64,000 bases of DNA from Labrys miyagiensis (GCF_030160835.1 NZ_BSPC01000026.1:182326-246325), one strand, 5' to 3'; counted from the stretch's first letter, positions 34,505 to 43,569 are shown. A program made the numbers and translations. Notes: generated by a model from the letters alone, not told the origin.

Positions 34505-35382
34505 TGCGTCAGACCGTCGAGGGCGGACCCGACCTCTTTCAGCTGGCCGCCGAACCAGGTCTGGATCGTCTTGCCGGCCGGCTCGGTCTCGGTCACGCCC
34601 ACCACCGCCACCTTGTTGTCCCTGGCGAGCTGCAACAGGTGCTTGGTCGTCTCGTCGCTGACCTGGCTGTTGTAGAACAGGATCTTGGCCGAGCCATCCT
34701 TGAGGCTCTTCTCGAAGCCAGCCACCTGGCTCGGGCTCGGTTCGGTATCGTTCATGATCGCGACCTGGAAGTCATAATTCAGCATCTTGAAACCCAGGGC
34801 TTCAGCCATATAGCCGAAGACCGGCTCCGTCGCCGTGACAGGCGTGCCCTGATACTTAGCTTTGAGCGCCTCGGCCTGTTTCGTCAACGCGGCAAAGGAG
34901 GCATCAAAGCTGGCGAGGTTCGCCTTGTAGGTCTGCGCATTGGCGCTGTCGCGCTTGCCGAGCTCGTCGGCGAGCGCCGCCGCCACCGCCGGAAGGGTCT
35001 TGGGATCGTACCAAAGATGCGGATTGTCACCGCTCTTGCGGCCGATGAGATCGGCGGCGACGATGGTCTTGCGATCGGCATTGGTGGAAGCGGAGAGCAG
35101 CTTATCCATCCAGGGATCGTAGTCGGCGCCGTTATAGACGACGATCCCGGCGCTGGAAAGCGCCTTGGCGGTGGAGGGGCTCGATTCGAACAGATGCGGG
35201 TCATCGTCCGGATTGGACAGGATCGAGGTGACGTCGACGTGGTCGCCGCCGATCTGGGTGGCGAGGTCGCCATAGAAATTCTCGGCGGCGACGATCTTCA
35301 CCTTGTCGGCCGCGAGAGCCGGGCCAGCCAATACCGAGCCGAGCGCCAGCAGGGCGGCGCCGAATAGAAGGGAACGCATCAT
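34501..35382 (-). CDS. znuA: Metal-binding periplasmic protein of zinc-type ABC transporter (ZnuA-like)
   Basis: The protein of about 293 residues has a signal peptide (SLLFGAALLALGSVLAGPALAAD). Cluster A-I metal sites are present: DPHLFE, first His, and NPHLWYDP, second His. The expected third His position reads TEPVFGYMAEALG, giving Glu, as in Mn-type PsaA proteins, and the His-rich loop of classical ZnuA is absent, so metal preference is ambiguous. ATG 35382/35379 is preferred over 35391 because GGAGAGC lies just upstream of it. A Zur-like palindrome sits about 45 bp before the start. It is the first gene of znuACB. Confidence 0.87.
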   Translation of the reverse strand: MMRSLLFGAALLALGSVLAGPALAADKVKIVAAENFYGDLATQIGGDHVDVTSILSNPDDDPHLFESSPSTAKALSSAGIVVYNGADYDPWMDKLLSASTNADRKTIVAADLIGRKSGDNPHLWYDPKTLPAVAAALADELGKRDSANAQTYKANLASFDASFAALTKQAEALKAKYQGTPVTATEPVFGYMAEALGFKMLNYDFQVAIMNDTEPSPSQVAGFEKSLKDGSAKILFYNSQVSDETTKHLLQLARDNKVAVVGVTETEPAGKTIQTWFGGQLKEVGSALDGLTQ

Positions 35383-35424
35383 GCTCTCCATGAGACGGGC
35401 AGGGCCGAGGCCCAGGGCAATAAA

Positions 35425-35439
35425 TGTTATGTTATAACA
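35425..35439 (-). promoter_or_regulatory. Zur-type operator before znuA
   Basis: On the minus strand TGTTATAACATAACA is a perfect palindrome (TGTTAT-AAC-ATAACA), embedded in A/T-rich DNA within otherwise GC-rich sequence. This is the kind of box bound by alphaproteobacterial Zur upstream of znuA, so zinc-replete repression of the operon is likely. Confidence 0.75.
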
Positions 35440-35510
35440 AAACTTCGTTTAGGGGCGTGCGGGGCGAATGTCAATGCGGGAGGAAGGAAGGGTGCGGAGG
35501 CGAGGGAAAG

Positions 35511-35707
35511 GGCGCGCCGTGAAGCCTCCCCCACGAAGCTGGGGGAGGTGGCATTGCGGAGCAATGACGGAGGGGGTGTGGCCAGGATAGGGCGCGGGAA
35601 ATGAATCCAAGGTTGGTGCTTCCCCACCCCTTTCTGACCACACCCCCTCCGACCTCACTGCGTTCAGCCACCTCCCCCAGCTTCGTGGGGGAGGCTTGCG
35701 GCGCGCC
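35511..35707. repeat. Large inverted repeat upstream of the DUF4139 gene
   Basis: The outer arms of about 41 bp (35511-35552 and 35667-35707) each contain the hairpin CCTCCCCCACGAAGCTGGGG. Inside them ACGGAGGGGGTGTGG and CCACACCCCCTCCG pair again. It fills most of the 475-bp gap between znuA and the DUF4139 gene; no coding sequence was seen there. Confidence 0.85.
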
Positions 35708-35866
35708 TTCTTCTCATGAGCAATCCCAAAGAATTTTCACGCTCCCATTGTGCCAATCGTGCTCTTGCTGCGTCTCATGGTTGTATCGCCGATTACACCC
35801 TTCGGGACTCATATGCCTGATACAAGGAGCCCCGATAGCTGCGCGACTCTCAAACAAGGGCTTCCC

Positions 35867-37894
35867 ATGCGCTCTCCGATCCTCCTTCTCCTGATGGCCT
35901 CGACCATGCTCGCCGGTACGGCCCAGGCTGCCGACCTCGTCCTCAAGCGCGCCGTGCTCGGCACGGGCGGCGTCGGCTATTTCGAATATACGGCCGAGGT
36001 CACCGGCAAGGACACGCTCACCCTGCGTGCCCGGCTCGACCAGGTCGACGACATCCTGAAAAGCGTGCTGATCCTCGATCCGGCCGGCACTGCTTCGGCC
36101 ACGCTGCCGGGCAAGGCGGGCTCCGACGAGGTCTTCGCCTCGCTCCCCTTCGCCAAGTCCGATCTCGACTCGATGCCGGCACTGATCTCGGCCCTGAAGG
36201 GTGCCGAGATCAAGTTGACCGGGCCGCGCAGCATTTCCGGGCGTATCGCTAGCGTACAAAGCGAGACCGTCACCGGCAAGGACGGCGGCACCATGACGCG
36301 CACGCGCGTCTCCGTCTTCACCGGCACCTCGATGGAGCAGTTCATCCTCGAGGAGGCCGAGGGGCTGCAATTTGCCGATGCCCGCCTCGGCGAGCAGGTC
36401 GAGAGCGCGCTGAAGGCCTTGCGCACGGCGCAGGACCGCTCCGGCCGCGACATCACCATCCAGCTTGCGGAGGGCGGCAAGCGCACGGTGCGGGTCGGCT
36501 ATGTCGCCGAGGCGCCGGTGTGGAAGGCTGCCTACCGCCTGACGCTACCCAAGGCTGGCGAAGACAAGGCTCGGCTGCAAGGCTGGGTCGTGCTGGAGAA
36601 CATGACAGGCAATCCCTGGAAGGACGTGCAGGTGACCTTGTCCTCCGCGGCGCCCGTGACCTTCCGCCAGGCGCTCTACGATCCCTATTACGTGGCGCGC
36701 CAGACCATCGCGCCGCCTGTAAGCCGCACCGCCTTGCCGAAGACCGATGCGGGTCAGCAGGAGGTGGCTCCAGCACCAGAGGCAGCGGGAGGTGTGCAGT
36801 ATGACCTGGCTCCTGCAGCCCCGATGGCAGCGGCTGCACCCCGTCCTGCCCAAATGCGAATGCAGAAGGGAGGCGTCGGGGCGGCCGATCAGACCGTTGA
36901 CCTGTCCCAGGCCCAGGGCTCGGGCAGCGCTGCCGAGGAGAATGCCGCCGGCGCAAGCTTCCAGCTGTCGACGCCGGTCAGCGTTGGTGCGGGCGACAGC
37001 CTGACCATCCCCTTCGTCGATCTCAAAGTGCCCTCGCAGGCGGTGGCCTGGTATCAGGGCGGCAGCCGCAACCCCTTGCAGGCGCTCACGCTTACGAATG
37101 ACGGCGCGACTTCCCTGCCGGCCGGCTCGGCCACCATCTACGAGGCCACGGACGCCGGCCCGCTCTTCTCCGGCGAATCGCAGTTCCCGCTGCTGCCGGC
37201 CGGCGATTTCCGCCTGATCGGCTTCGGCGCCGACCAGAAGGTGCTTGTCGACAGCGAGGCGGATTCGGCCTCCGCCATCACCCGCATCAAGATGCTCGAC
37301 GGCACGCTGCAGATCGAGAGCCGCATGCGCCAGACCACGACCTATCGCGTCAAGAACGGCACGCCGGACCTGCGCCACATGGTGATCGAACAGCCGCGCC
37401 AGGCCGACTGGACGCTGGTCGAGCCCAAGCCGGAGGAGGCCACGATTGCGGGTGGTGCCTACCGGCTGCGCTTCGATGTCGAGGCGAACAAGTCCAAGCA
37501 GTACAAGGTGACGCTGGAGCGGCCGATGGTCGAGGCGATTGAGATTTCGGACCTGACGAGCCAGCGCATCGAGGCGCTGATAGCGGCCCCCGGCATCGAC
37601 GACGAGACCAAGGCGCGCCTTGCCGTGGTCGCTGAGGCGGCCAAGACGAGCGACGCGGCCCAGGCCGAAGTCAGCCGCCTGCAGGAACAGCGCGAGGGCA
37701 TCACGCAGGATCAGGAGCGCCTGCGCCAGAATCTCAGCGCTGCGCCCCAGGGCTCGGATCTCGCCCGGCTCTATTCGCAGAAGATGCTCGCCCAGGAGAA
37801 AGCGCTCGATCAGCTCGACGACGCCATCAAGGCCGCCCAGACCAAGGCCGAGACGGCCCGCAAGGTGCTCGGCGACAAGGTGCGGGCGCTTTAA
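35867..37894 (+). CDS. Secreted DUF4139-domain protein
   Basis: From ATG 35867 (ribosome site AAGGG) the product is 675 residues with a signal peptide (ILLLLMASTMLAGTAQAAD). The central part (VRVGYVAEAPVWKAAYRLTL, WVVLENMTGNPWKDVQVTLS) is the mucoidy-inhibitor-A/DUF4139 beta-sandwich seen across proteobacteria. Residues about 310-380 are a low-complexity Ala/Pro/Gln linker, and the C-terminus (EVSRLQEQREGITQDQERLR and on) is a coiled coil. Function is unknown; it is probably periplasmic. A strong terminator follows. Confidence 0.83.
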   Translation: MRSPILLLLMASTMLAGTAQAADLVLKRAVLGTGGVGYFEYTAEVTGKDTLTLRARLDQVDDILKSVLILDPAGTASATLPGKAGSDEVFASLPFAKSDLDSMPALISALKGAEIKLTGPRSISGRIASVQSETVTGKDGGTMTRTRVSVFTGTSMEQFILEEAEGLQFADARLGEQVESALKALRTAQDRSGRDITIQLAEGGKRTVRVGYVAEAPVWKAAYRLTLPKAGEDKARLQGWVVLENMTGNPWKDVQVTLSSAAPVTFRQALYDPYYVARQTIAPPVSRTALPKTDAGQQEVAPAPEAAGGVQYDLAPAAPMAAAAPRPAQMRMQKGGVGAADQTVDLSQAQGSGSAAEENAAGASFQLSTPVSVGAGDSLTIPFVDLKVPSQAVAWYQGGSRNPLQALTLTNDGATSLPAGSATIYEATDAGPLFSGESQFPLLPAGDFRLIGFGADQKVLVDSEADSASAITRIKMLDGTLQIESRMRQTTTYRVKNGTPDLRHMVIEQPRQADWTLVEPKPEEATIAGGAYRLRFDVEANKSKQYKVTLERPMVEAIEISDLTSQRIEALIAAPGIDDETKARLAVVAEAAKTSDAAQAEVSRLQEQREGITQDQERLRQNLSAAPQGSDLARLYSQKMLAQEKALDQLDDAIKAAQTKAETARKVLGDKVRAL

Positions 37895-37921
37895 GGGGGG
37901 GCTCACTGGAGACATTCGGAA

Positions 37922-37947
37922 GGGCGGCGGGAATGCCGCCCTTTTTT
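37922..37947 (+). terminator. Intrinsic terminator after the DUF4139 gene
   Basis: GGGCGGC (37922-37928) and GCCGCCC (37935-37941) form a hairpin with a 6-nt loop, followed directly by six T (37942-37947). It also lies just past the stop of the convergent reductase gene. Confidence 0.85.
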
Positions 37948-37954
37948 ACCTCTC

Positions 37955-38632
37955 TCACGTCACGATCTTCACCCCGAACAGCGGCGTGCCGCGCAACGTG
38001 TAGAGGCGGAACCACAGGATGAGGAACTGCTCCATGGCGCGGGCGCCGCCGATGTCGCCGAGATCGACGACGGTCTTCCAGCCGAAGTCGCGCCTGAGCA
38101 AGGCCTCGGCGACGGCCTTGGCGTCGGCGTCGTTGCCGGCGATGAACATGTCGCCGCCACCATCGGCCACTTTCGAGGCATCGACGCCGACGCCGATATA
38201 GGCGCTGTTCAGCGTCTTCACCACCCGCGCCGTCGGAAAGGCCTTCTGGATCTCCTCGCCGACCGAAGTGGTGTTGGTGAGGTGGGGCAAGGAGGTCAGC
38301 ACGCCGGTCGAGAAGTCGCCGGGATTGGAGACATCGACCAGGATCTTGGCGCCAATATTGGCCTTCCCGGCGATGGCGAGGGCCTGCAACGAGACGCCTC
38401 CGCCGGTGGCGTTGAACAGGATCTCGCCGAAGAGGGCCGCCTCGGCGAAGGTGACGACAGGGGCCTTTGTCTTCGTCGTCCAGGCCCGCAGGCTCTCGGC
38501 CTGGCCGCGCGGCTTGTCGAGCTCCGTCTCGCTGACCTCGCGAACACCGAGCACGACGTCATGGCCTTTTTCCTTGAGTGCGGCGCCGAGGGTCTGGCCG
38601 ACCACACCCGAACCGATAATGCCGATCTTCAT
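37955..38632 (-). CDS. NAD(P)-binding F420-type oxidoreductase
   Basis: The 225-residue protein opens with the Rossmann motif MKIGIIGSGVVGQTLGAALK and continues with VSNPGDFSTG, VVKTLNSAYIGV and FIAGNDADAKAVAEALL, like the NADP oxidoreductase/coenzyme F420-dependent family (PF03807). Enzymes of this group transfer hydride between NAD(P)H and a flavin or small substrate; the true partner is unknown. It is divergent from a TetR gene with two palindromic sites between them, so it is probably the repressed target of that regulator and induced by an unknown compound. Confidence 0.82.
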   Translation of the reverse strand: MKIGIIGSGVVGQTLGAALKEKGHDVVLGVREVSETELDKPRGQAESLRAWTTKTKAPVVTFAEAALFGEILFNATGGGVSLQALAIAGKANIGAKILVDVSNPGDFSTGVLTSLPHLTNTTSVGEEIQKAFPTARVVKTLNSAYIGVGVDASKVADGGGDMFIAGNDADAKAVAEALLRRDFGWKTVVDLGDIGGARAMEQFLILWFRLYTLRGTPLFGVKIVT

Positions 38633-38806
38633 TACTCATCTCCTTCGGTGATGAACGACGCTCCCGCGCCTCTGGATTTCAGGCCCGGGCATTCGCCCCA
38701 AACTATTGTTTCGAAAAGACTTTTGATGCTGGAAACCTCGACACTTCCTTCAAAGGGAGATCGCGTCTCGTCAAGGGGACCGGCTTTCCATTCCTCGGGA
38801 GTGTGG

Positions 38807-38857
38807 TATAGACAGACAGGTTCGTCTATATACGTCAACATAAAGACAGGTCTGTCT
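38807..38857. promoter_or_regulatory. Paired TetR operator candidates
   Basis: TATAGAC (38807-38813) with GTCTATA (38824-38830), and AGACAG (38844-38849) with CTGTCT (38852-38857), are two inverted repeats sharing an AGACAG(A/G) core. The second ends two bases before the tetR ATG. They lie between divergent reductase and tetR genes, the classical autoregulatory layout. Confidence 0.7.
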
Positions 38858-38859
38858 AC

Positions 38860-39423
38860 ATGTCAAGAAAAGATGCTGTCTCGCCGCGCGAAAAAATTCT
38901 CGCTGTAGCAGGCGCGCTGTTCTTCGGAGAAGGCTTTCGCGCTGTTGGCGTCGACCGCCTGATTGCCGAATCCGGAGTGGCAAAGGCGACATTCTACAAG
39001 CATTTCCCTGCCAAGGATGACCTGATCGCCGCCTGGCTCAATCGGGCGGACAATTATATGGCCGCCTGGATGGACAAGGCGGTGGCCGAGGCGGCAGATC
39101 CGATCCAGGCGCTTTTCGAGGCCGTGATGGGGCTCGCCCGCCAGCCGGAATGCCTGGGCTGCACCTTCCAGGGCACCGCGCTGGAATTCCCGGCGCTCGA
39201 CCATCCCAATCATGCCATCGCCCTGGCCTCCAAGAAGCGGGTGCTGGCCCGGCTGGAGGACCTGGCGGTGGAGGCCGATGCGGCGGAGCCGCGCGCGCTG
39301 GCCGAACAGCTCTATTTGCTCATCGAGGGAGCCTGGGCCTCGTCCCGTATGTTCGGCAAGCAGGCGCCGGTGCTGCATCTGGCCGAAGCGGCGCGTATTC
39401 TGGTGAGGGCTGCTCGGCAATGA
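38860..39423 (+). CDS. TetR-family regulator
   Basis: The 187-residue protein has an N-terminal TetR helix-turn-helix (REKILAVAGALFFGEGFRAV, then LIAESGVAKATFYKHFPAKD) and a C-terminal ligand domain with LGCTFQGTALEFPALDHPNH, as in TetR_C_16/YcdC-like quinone- or electrophile-responsive repressors. It is divergent from the NAD(P)-binding oxidoreductase; operator-like palindromes overlap its own translation start. Derepression of the reductase by a reactive small molecule is a reasonable inference. Confidence 0.9.
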   Translation: MSRKDAVSPREKILAVAGALFFGEGFRAVGVDRLIAESGVAKATFYKHFPAKDDLIAAWLNRADNYMAAWMDKAVAEAADPIQALFEAVMGLARQPECLGCTFQGTALEFPALDHPNHAIALASKKRVLARLEDLAVEADAAEPRALAEQLYLLIEGAWASSRMFGKQAPVLHLAEAARILVRAARQ

Positions 39424-39504
39424 CGCCGTGCCTTCGATCCTCTTGCCTCGAGCGGCGCGGGGCAGCAGAGACGGAGGGCATCGAGAAGAGGGGACCCGTG
39501 GCAT

Positions 39505-39537
39505 CAAGAAAAAGGGCCGGCGAGAACACCGGCCCTT
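39505..39537 (-). terminator. Intrinsic terminator of the JmjC/cupin-like gene
   Basis: AAGGGCCGG (39512-39520) pairs with CCGGCCCTT (39529-39537). On the minus strand the stem is followed by TTTTTCTT. It may stop tetR transcription from the other side too. Confidence 0.7.
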
Positions 39538-39563
39538 GTAGAAATCACATCTGAACGCAGACT

Positions 39564-40451
39564 CTATCGCTTCACGATCGAGCGGACCTGGCGCAGGGCG
39601 CCGATCGCCGCTGCCTTTGAGCGGTCGACGATCTTCGAACCGCCGGGCGGGCGAGGCTTCAGGCCCATGCGGCGCATGAAGTAGTTGGCGCGGTAGATGT
39701 CGGCATACATCCACTTCGGAAATTCCAGGTTGAGGGCAAGCCCGACCGAGACGTCGTTGTGGTTCTGCAGCCAATGGGCACCATGCACGGGCAGATGGAT
39801 GGCTTCGCCCGGGCGCAGCACGAATTTACGCGCCGTCCGTTCGGCCTCCGGCTTGTAGTTTCCGGCGCCCGTCGTCACGGCATAATAGCGCTCGAGTTCG
39901 TCCTCGGTGGTTACCGTCCGGTCGTGCGGCGGGCAGACCCAGATGTCCTTCGAGCCCTGGATCTGGGTGAGGAAATTGACTTCGGCGTCGAAATGATAGG
40001 GCGTCTTGCGGTTCGGCGAGGTGATGAACACCAGCATCTCGGTGTTGCTCAGGAGCTTCGAGCCTTCCGGCCCGGCAATCTCGCGGACGAAGGCGTCGAA
40101 TTCGTCGAGAACCGCTTTGTAGCGCGGATCGACCTCGACATGCTTCATCACCATCCAGGCACCGGCTGTTTCGATGCGGTCGATGACTTCGCGGATCGTC
40201 ATATCAGGCTTGGGAACCGCGCCCCATTTATCGGTTATCGAAAGATTACCTGCATCCCAGTAAAGATCGTCCTTTCGCTTGGCCGCTTCTTCTGCAACCT
40301 TGGCCAAAGCTTCGACTGTAAACAGGGGATGGCCAGCAAGGGCATGGTGCACCACGAAGGCATTATTGTGGAGCATCTTGCGGCATTCTTCGATCGGCTC
40401 GATCGTGGTCCACCCACTAAGGCTTTGAATAGTCGACGGCCTGTCCAGCAT
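39564..40451 (-). CDS. JmjC/cupin-like (cupin_8) domain protein
   Basis: From ATG 40451 (AGGA 8 nt upstream) the protein has 295 residues. YHFDAE (His153, Asp155) and the later IHLPVHGAHWLQNH provide the His-x-Asp...His set of Fe(II)/2-oxoglutarate JmjC-like oxygenases, with TQIQGSKDIWVCPPHD typical of this fold. FVVHHALAGHPLFTVEALAK near residue 32 matches proteins often annotated as transcriptional regulators or hydroxylases in rhizobia. Hydroxylation of a protein or small-molecule substrate is inferred. The frame extends to 40658, but that stretch is A/T-rich and unlike protein. Confidence 0.78.
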   Translation of the reverse strand: MLDRPSTIQSLSGWTTIEPIEECRKMLHNNAFVVHHALAGHPLFTVEALAKVAEEAAKRKDDLYWDAGNLSITDKWGAVPKPDMTIREVIDRIETAGAWMVMKHVEVDPRYKAVLDEFDAFVREIAGPEGSKLLSNTEMLVFITSPNRKTPYHFDAEVNFLTQIQGSKDIWVCPPHDRTVTTEDELERYYAVTTGAGNYKPEAERTARKFVLRPGEAIHLPVHGAHWLQNHNDVSVGLALNLEFPKWMYADIYRANYFMRRMGLKPRPPGGSKIVDRSKAAAIGALRQVRSIVKR

Positions 40452-41144
40452 TAGACTTATCCTAACCCCATTAGATTTCAGCGCGCGAAATAGGTATGTC
40501 TCAGGAGAATATCGCAAATATTTGCCTCTACGGCGAGAGAGAAGCGGGTCGATTTCGACGATTATTAAGTAAGATTTTCGGAGGAGATCCTGCTTGAAGA
40601 TATCATCCATAAGTCGTAGGCGAGCGGCGTGCTTTCCGAGTGGACAATAAATACCCAAATTATAATGAGTTTACTATCGGTATTCTTCCCGATAAGCTTT
40701 CACATAACGTTGAGTAATATTTGTATTATTTAGAGAATCGCTGTATTCAACTATGAGCTTTAGGTTCTATTTATATGCAGAAATAGAAAGATATATTTTA
40801 TTTTATGGCGCCATATCGCCTATGAAATTTCTGTCTAGGTTCTTATTTTCAATCTATGCTTACGTGTCTGGCGAGATCAAAAATGAACCTTGCGTCATAC
40901 GAGCGGCGCTGATTTGGTTTCGGATTGGCCGGCTCTTTCGCTGAGGCTGGGAAAGCCGGGGCAGGTGGCAGGAAGCATGGCATTCGAGCGTTCGGCTGCG
41001 ATGCCAGGATACAAACAGGAAGGGCGTTGTTTCGAGTCCGGCCGCCGGCCCGATGTGCGCCGGCACACGGCAGAGGGCAGAAAGTTGATGCATTCCGTTC
41101 TGCGTAAATTATATTTCGCCGGATCCGATTTTCTCGAGGGAACG
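40452..41144. other. A/T-rich divergent spacer
   Basis: The 690-bp spacer between the divergent cupin-like and caspase-like genes is markedly A/T-rich from about 40,640 to 40,870 and then returns to normal composition. No gene is called; a 63-codon frame at 40,753-40,944 (MSFRFYLYAEIERYIL) has no support. It probably holds two promoters. Confidence 0.5.
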
Positions 41145-42857
41145 ATGCGCCATCCTGTCCGCTTTCTGATGGGCTGCCTGTTGGCGCTCGGCCTGTCTGC
41201 CTGGGCCCTCGACGCAGCACCGGCCCGCAATCTGGCTCTGGTGGTTGGCAACGACAGCTATGCCAACGTTACTTCGCTGCAGAAGGCCGTTGATGATGCG
41301 CAGGCGATCGGCGACGAGCTCGAAAAGCTCGGCTATGTGGTCAGGCGCGCCGAGAATGTCGACCAGCGTGGTTTCAGCCGCGCCCTCGTCGCCTTCGATG
41401 CCGATATCCAGCCGGGCGACCGCGCGCTCTTCTTCTATGCCGGCCACGGCTTCGAAATCGACGGCACCAATTACCTGCTGCCCACGGATGTGCCGGCAGC
41501 GCAGGCCAACCAGGAAGACCTGATCCGCGACGCCTCCTTCCCGGTGGGGCGCATCATCGACGGCATCCGCCAACGCGGTGCGGGTGTTGCCGTCCTGGTG
41601 CTCGATGCCTGTCGCGACAATCCCTTCGCCAACAATTTCTCGCGCTCGGCGGCGCTTGGCCGCGGCCTCGCCCGGGTCGATGCGCCCGAAGGCGTCTTCG
41701 TCCTGATGTCGGCCGGCGCCAAGCAGGAGGCGCTCGACCGCCTGTCCGACCAGGACGGCAACCCCAATTCCGTCTTCACCCGCAGCTTCCTGAACGAATT
41801 GGCCAAGCCCGGCCAGACGCTGGTCGAGATCGCCAAGAAGACGCAGGTCGACGTAAGAGCGCTTGCCGCCAGCGTAGGTCATGACCAGACGCCAGCCTAT
41901 TACGATCAGGTCATCGGCGACGTCGTGCTCTCGGATGCTGCGGCGCAAGCGGGCCCGCAGACCGCAGGCACCGAGGCGAGGAGTACCGTCGGCCCCAACA
42001 TCAAGACGCAGATCAACATCACCGGCCAGACTCAGGCGGGCGCGGGCGTGCAGATCGGCTCGGGCACTCAGATCGGCGCCGGCGTAATGATCGGCAACAA
42101 GGAAGCCAAGATCGCCGTCCGCAACCAGGCCAATCCGCCCGGCAGCGACCCCGCTAAGGCGCTCAATGTGCAGCAGGGCGGCACCCCGACCGACACGCAG
42201 CTCGCACTGCTGCAGCCCGATTCGAAGCTCGGCAACAAAACGCAGCAGCCTCTCGCCCGCGCGCCGATTGCCAGCTTCATGCGCTCCAATTCCGGCTGGA
42301 CGGTAACCATCTCCCTGCCGGAACCCGCCACGGCGCTGGCCTACCGGATGGGCGAGGCCGGCGAGTTCAAGGAGACCGGGCTCCTCGACGTGCTCGACCA
42401 GCGCACCGGGGCGCGCATGCCCAACCCGTCCTTCCCCCTGTCGCCGCGCGCGCCCGCCGGCGTCATCGAGGTGCGCTACCGTACCGCCGACGGCACCGAT
42501 GTCGGTCCGTTCCCGATCCGCTTCGATCCCGACGTGGCGCTCTACCAGAACCAGCGCCAGAACCTCGAGCAGATCTCGGGAAGCTGGGTGGAGTTCCGCG
42601 ATTTCAACGGCACCCTGGTCTATTTCACCACGCTGCTCAGCTATCGCTGCGCCATCACAGAGGTGCGTTACGGCCTCAATGGCGCTCCACCGCTGACGCG
42701 CTTCGACCTGCCGGTCTGCAACACCAAGGATCCGTTTGAGATTCCCAACAATGCCAAGACCTACCTGAAGGTGCCCCCCAATACGAAGTCGATCAGCGTC
42801 CAGCTCACCTGGCGTGACCGCTCGCAGTCGGAGGTGAATACGGTGGAGAAGGATTGA
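41145..42857 (+). CDS. Caspase-family (C14) peptidase, secreted
   Basis: From ATG 41145 (GAGGGAAC ribosome site) the protein is 570 residues with a signal peptide (FLMGCLLALGLSAWALDAAP). The caspase p20-like domain (about 28-250) contains ALVVGNDSYA, catalytic His101 in FFYAGHGFEIDGTNYLLP and catalytic Cys156 in VLDACRDNPF. Residues about 285-325 are a short Gly-rich repetitive tract (QINITGQTQAGAGVQIGSGT). The C-terminal 200 residues form an unrecognised, beta-rich region with SGWTVTISLPEP and VEFRDFNGTLVYF. Export to the periplasm is likely. Substrate is unknown; bacterial relatives can cleave after basic residues. Confidence 0.87.
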   Translation: MRHPVRFLMGCLLALGLSAWALDAAPARNLALVVGNDSYANVTSLQKAVDDAQAIGDELEKLGYVVRRAENVDQRGFSRALVAFDADIQPGDRALFFYAGHGFEIDGTNYLLPTDVPAAQANQEDLIRDASFPVGRIIDGIRQRGAGVAVLVLDACRDNPFANNFSRSAALGRGLARVDAPEGVFVLMSAGAKQEALDRLSDQDGNPNSVFTRSFLNELAKPGQTLVEIAKKTQVDVRALAASVGHDQTPAYYDQVIGDVVLSDAAAQAGPQTAGTEARSTVGPNIKTQINITGQTQAGAGVQIGSGTQIGAGVMIGNKEAKIAVRNQANPPGSDPAKALNVQQGGTPTDTQLALLQPDSKLGNKTQQPLARAPIASFMRSNSGWTVTISLPEPATALAYRMGEAGEFKETGLLDVLDQRTGARMPNPSFPLSPRAPAGVIEVRYRTADGTDVGPFPIRFDPDVALYQNQRQNLEQISGSWVEFRDFNGTLVYFTTLLSYRCAITEVRYGLNGAPPLTRFDLPVCNTKDPFEIPNNAKTYLKVPPNTKSISVQLTWRDRSQSEVNTVEKD

Positions 42858-42954
42858 GGTCCGGGGAGGCGGCGGCCGGGCCTGCCCTTGGAATGAGAGG
42901 GGCGGTGGGATAGGAAGGGCGTTCTTCTTGCTCCCTTCGGACCCTGCTCTGCTC

Positions 42955-43569
42955 ATGATGCCCACGCTTTCCCCCGGTTACGCTTCCGTTCCTGCCGGTA
43001 TGCTCGCCAATGTCGTGACCTGCCTCGAGATGCGGGAGAAGCCGAGGCCCCGTGCCGCGCGCCCCATGGAGCAGCCGCTGACGCTCACGCGCATGGAGGA
43101 GCCTGACATCGCTGCCTATCGGGCTCTCTTCCGCGCTGTCGGGCAGGACTGGCTATGGTGCTCGCGCCTGCTGATGGCGGATGACAAGCTCAGGGACATT
43201 CTCGAAAGCCCGGAGGTCGAGGTCTATACGCTCTCCGGCACCCACCGGAAACTCGGCCTGCTCGAGCTCGATTTCCGCCAGAAAGGCGAATGCGAGCTGG
43301 CCTTTTTCGGCCTGGTTCCGGAGGCGATCGGCCAGGGCGCCGGGCGTTTCCTGATGGACGAGGCGCTACGCAGGGCGTGGGCGAAGCCGATCGAGCGATT
43401 GTGGGTCCACACCTGTACCCTCGACCACCCTGCGGCGGTCGACTTCTATCGCCGCTCGGGTTTCCAGCCCTATCAGTTCATGGTGGAGCTGCAGCCTGAT
43501 CCACGGCTGACGGGACATCTGCCGCGCGAAGCAGCGCCGCATGTGCCGCTGGCCGATTTCAAGGCCTGA
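42955..43569 (+). CDS. GNAT-family N-acetyltransferase
   Basis: The product of about 204 residues has the GNAT core. The acetyl-CoA pyrophosphate loop is seen in ECELAFFGLVPEAIGQGAGR (about residues 120-139), followed by FLMDEALRRAW and WVHTCTLDHPAAVDFYRRSG with FQPYQF, the usual beta6-beta7 end. Start choice is uncertain: ATG 42955 or 42958, or a TTG at 42928 with AGGAAGGGC upstream. Its 3' end overlaps the convergent flippase gene by 11 bp. The amine substrate is unknown. Confidence 0.85.
   Translation: MMPTLSPGYASVPAGMLANVVTCLEMREKPRPRAARPMEQPLTLTRMEEPDIAAYRALFRAVGQDWLWCSRLLMADDKLRDILESPEVEVYTLSGTHRKLGLLELDFRQKGECELAFFGLVPEAIGQGAGRFLMDEALRRAWAKPIERLWVHTCTLDHPAAVDFYRRSGFQPYQFMVELQPDPRLTGHLPREAAPHVPLADFKA

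Noticed and set aside
40753-40944. 63-codon forward frame in the A/T-rich spacer
   Set aside because: No ribosome site or similarity; composition is typical of promoter DNA.
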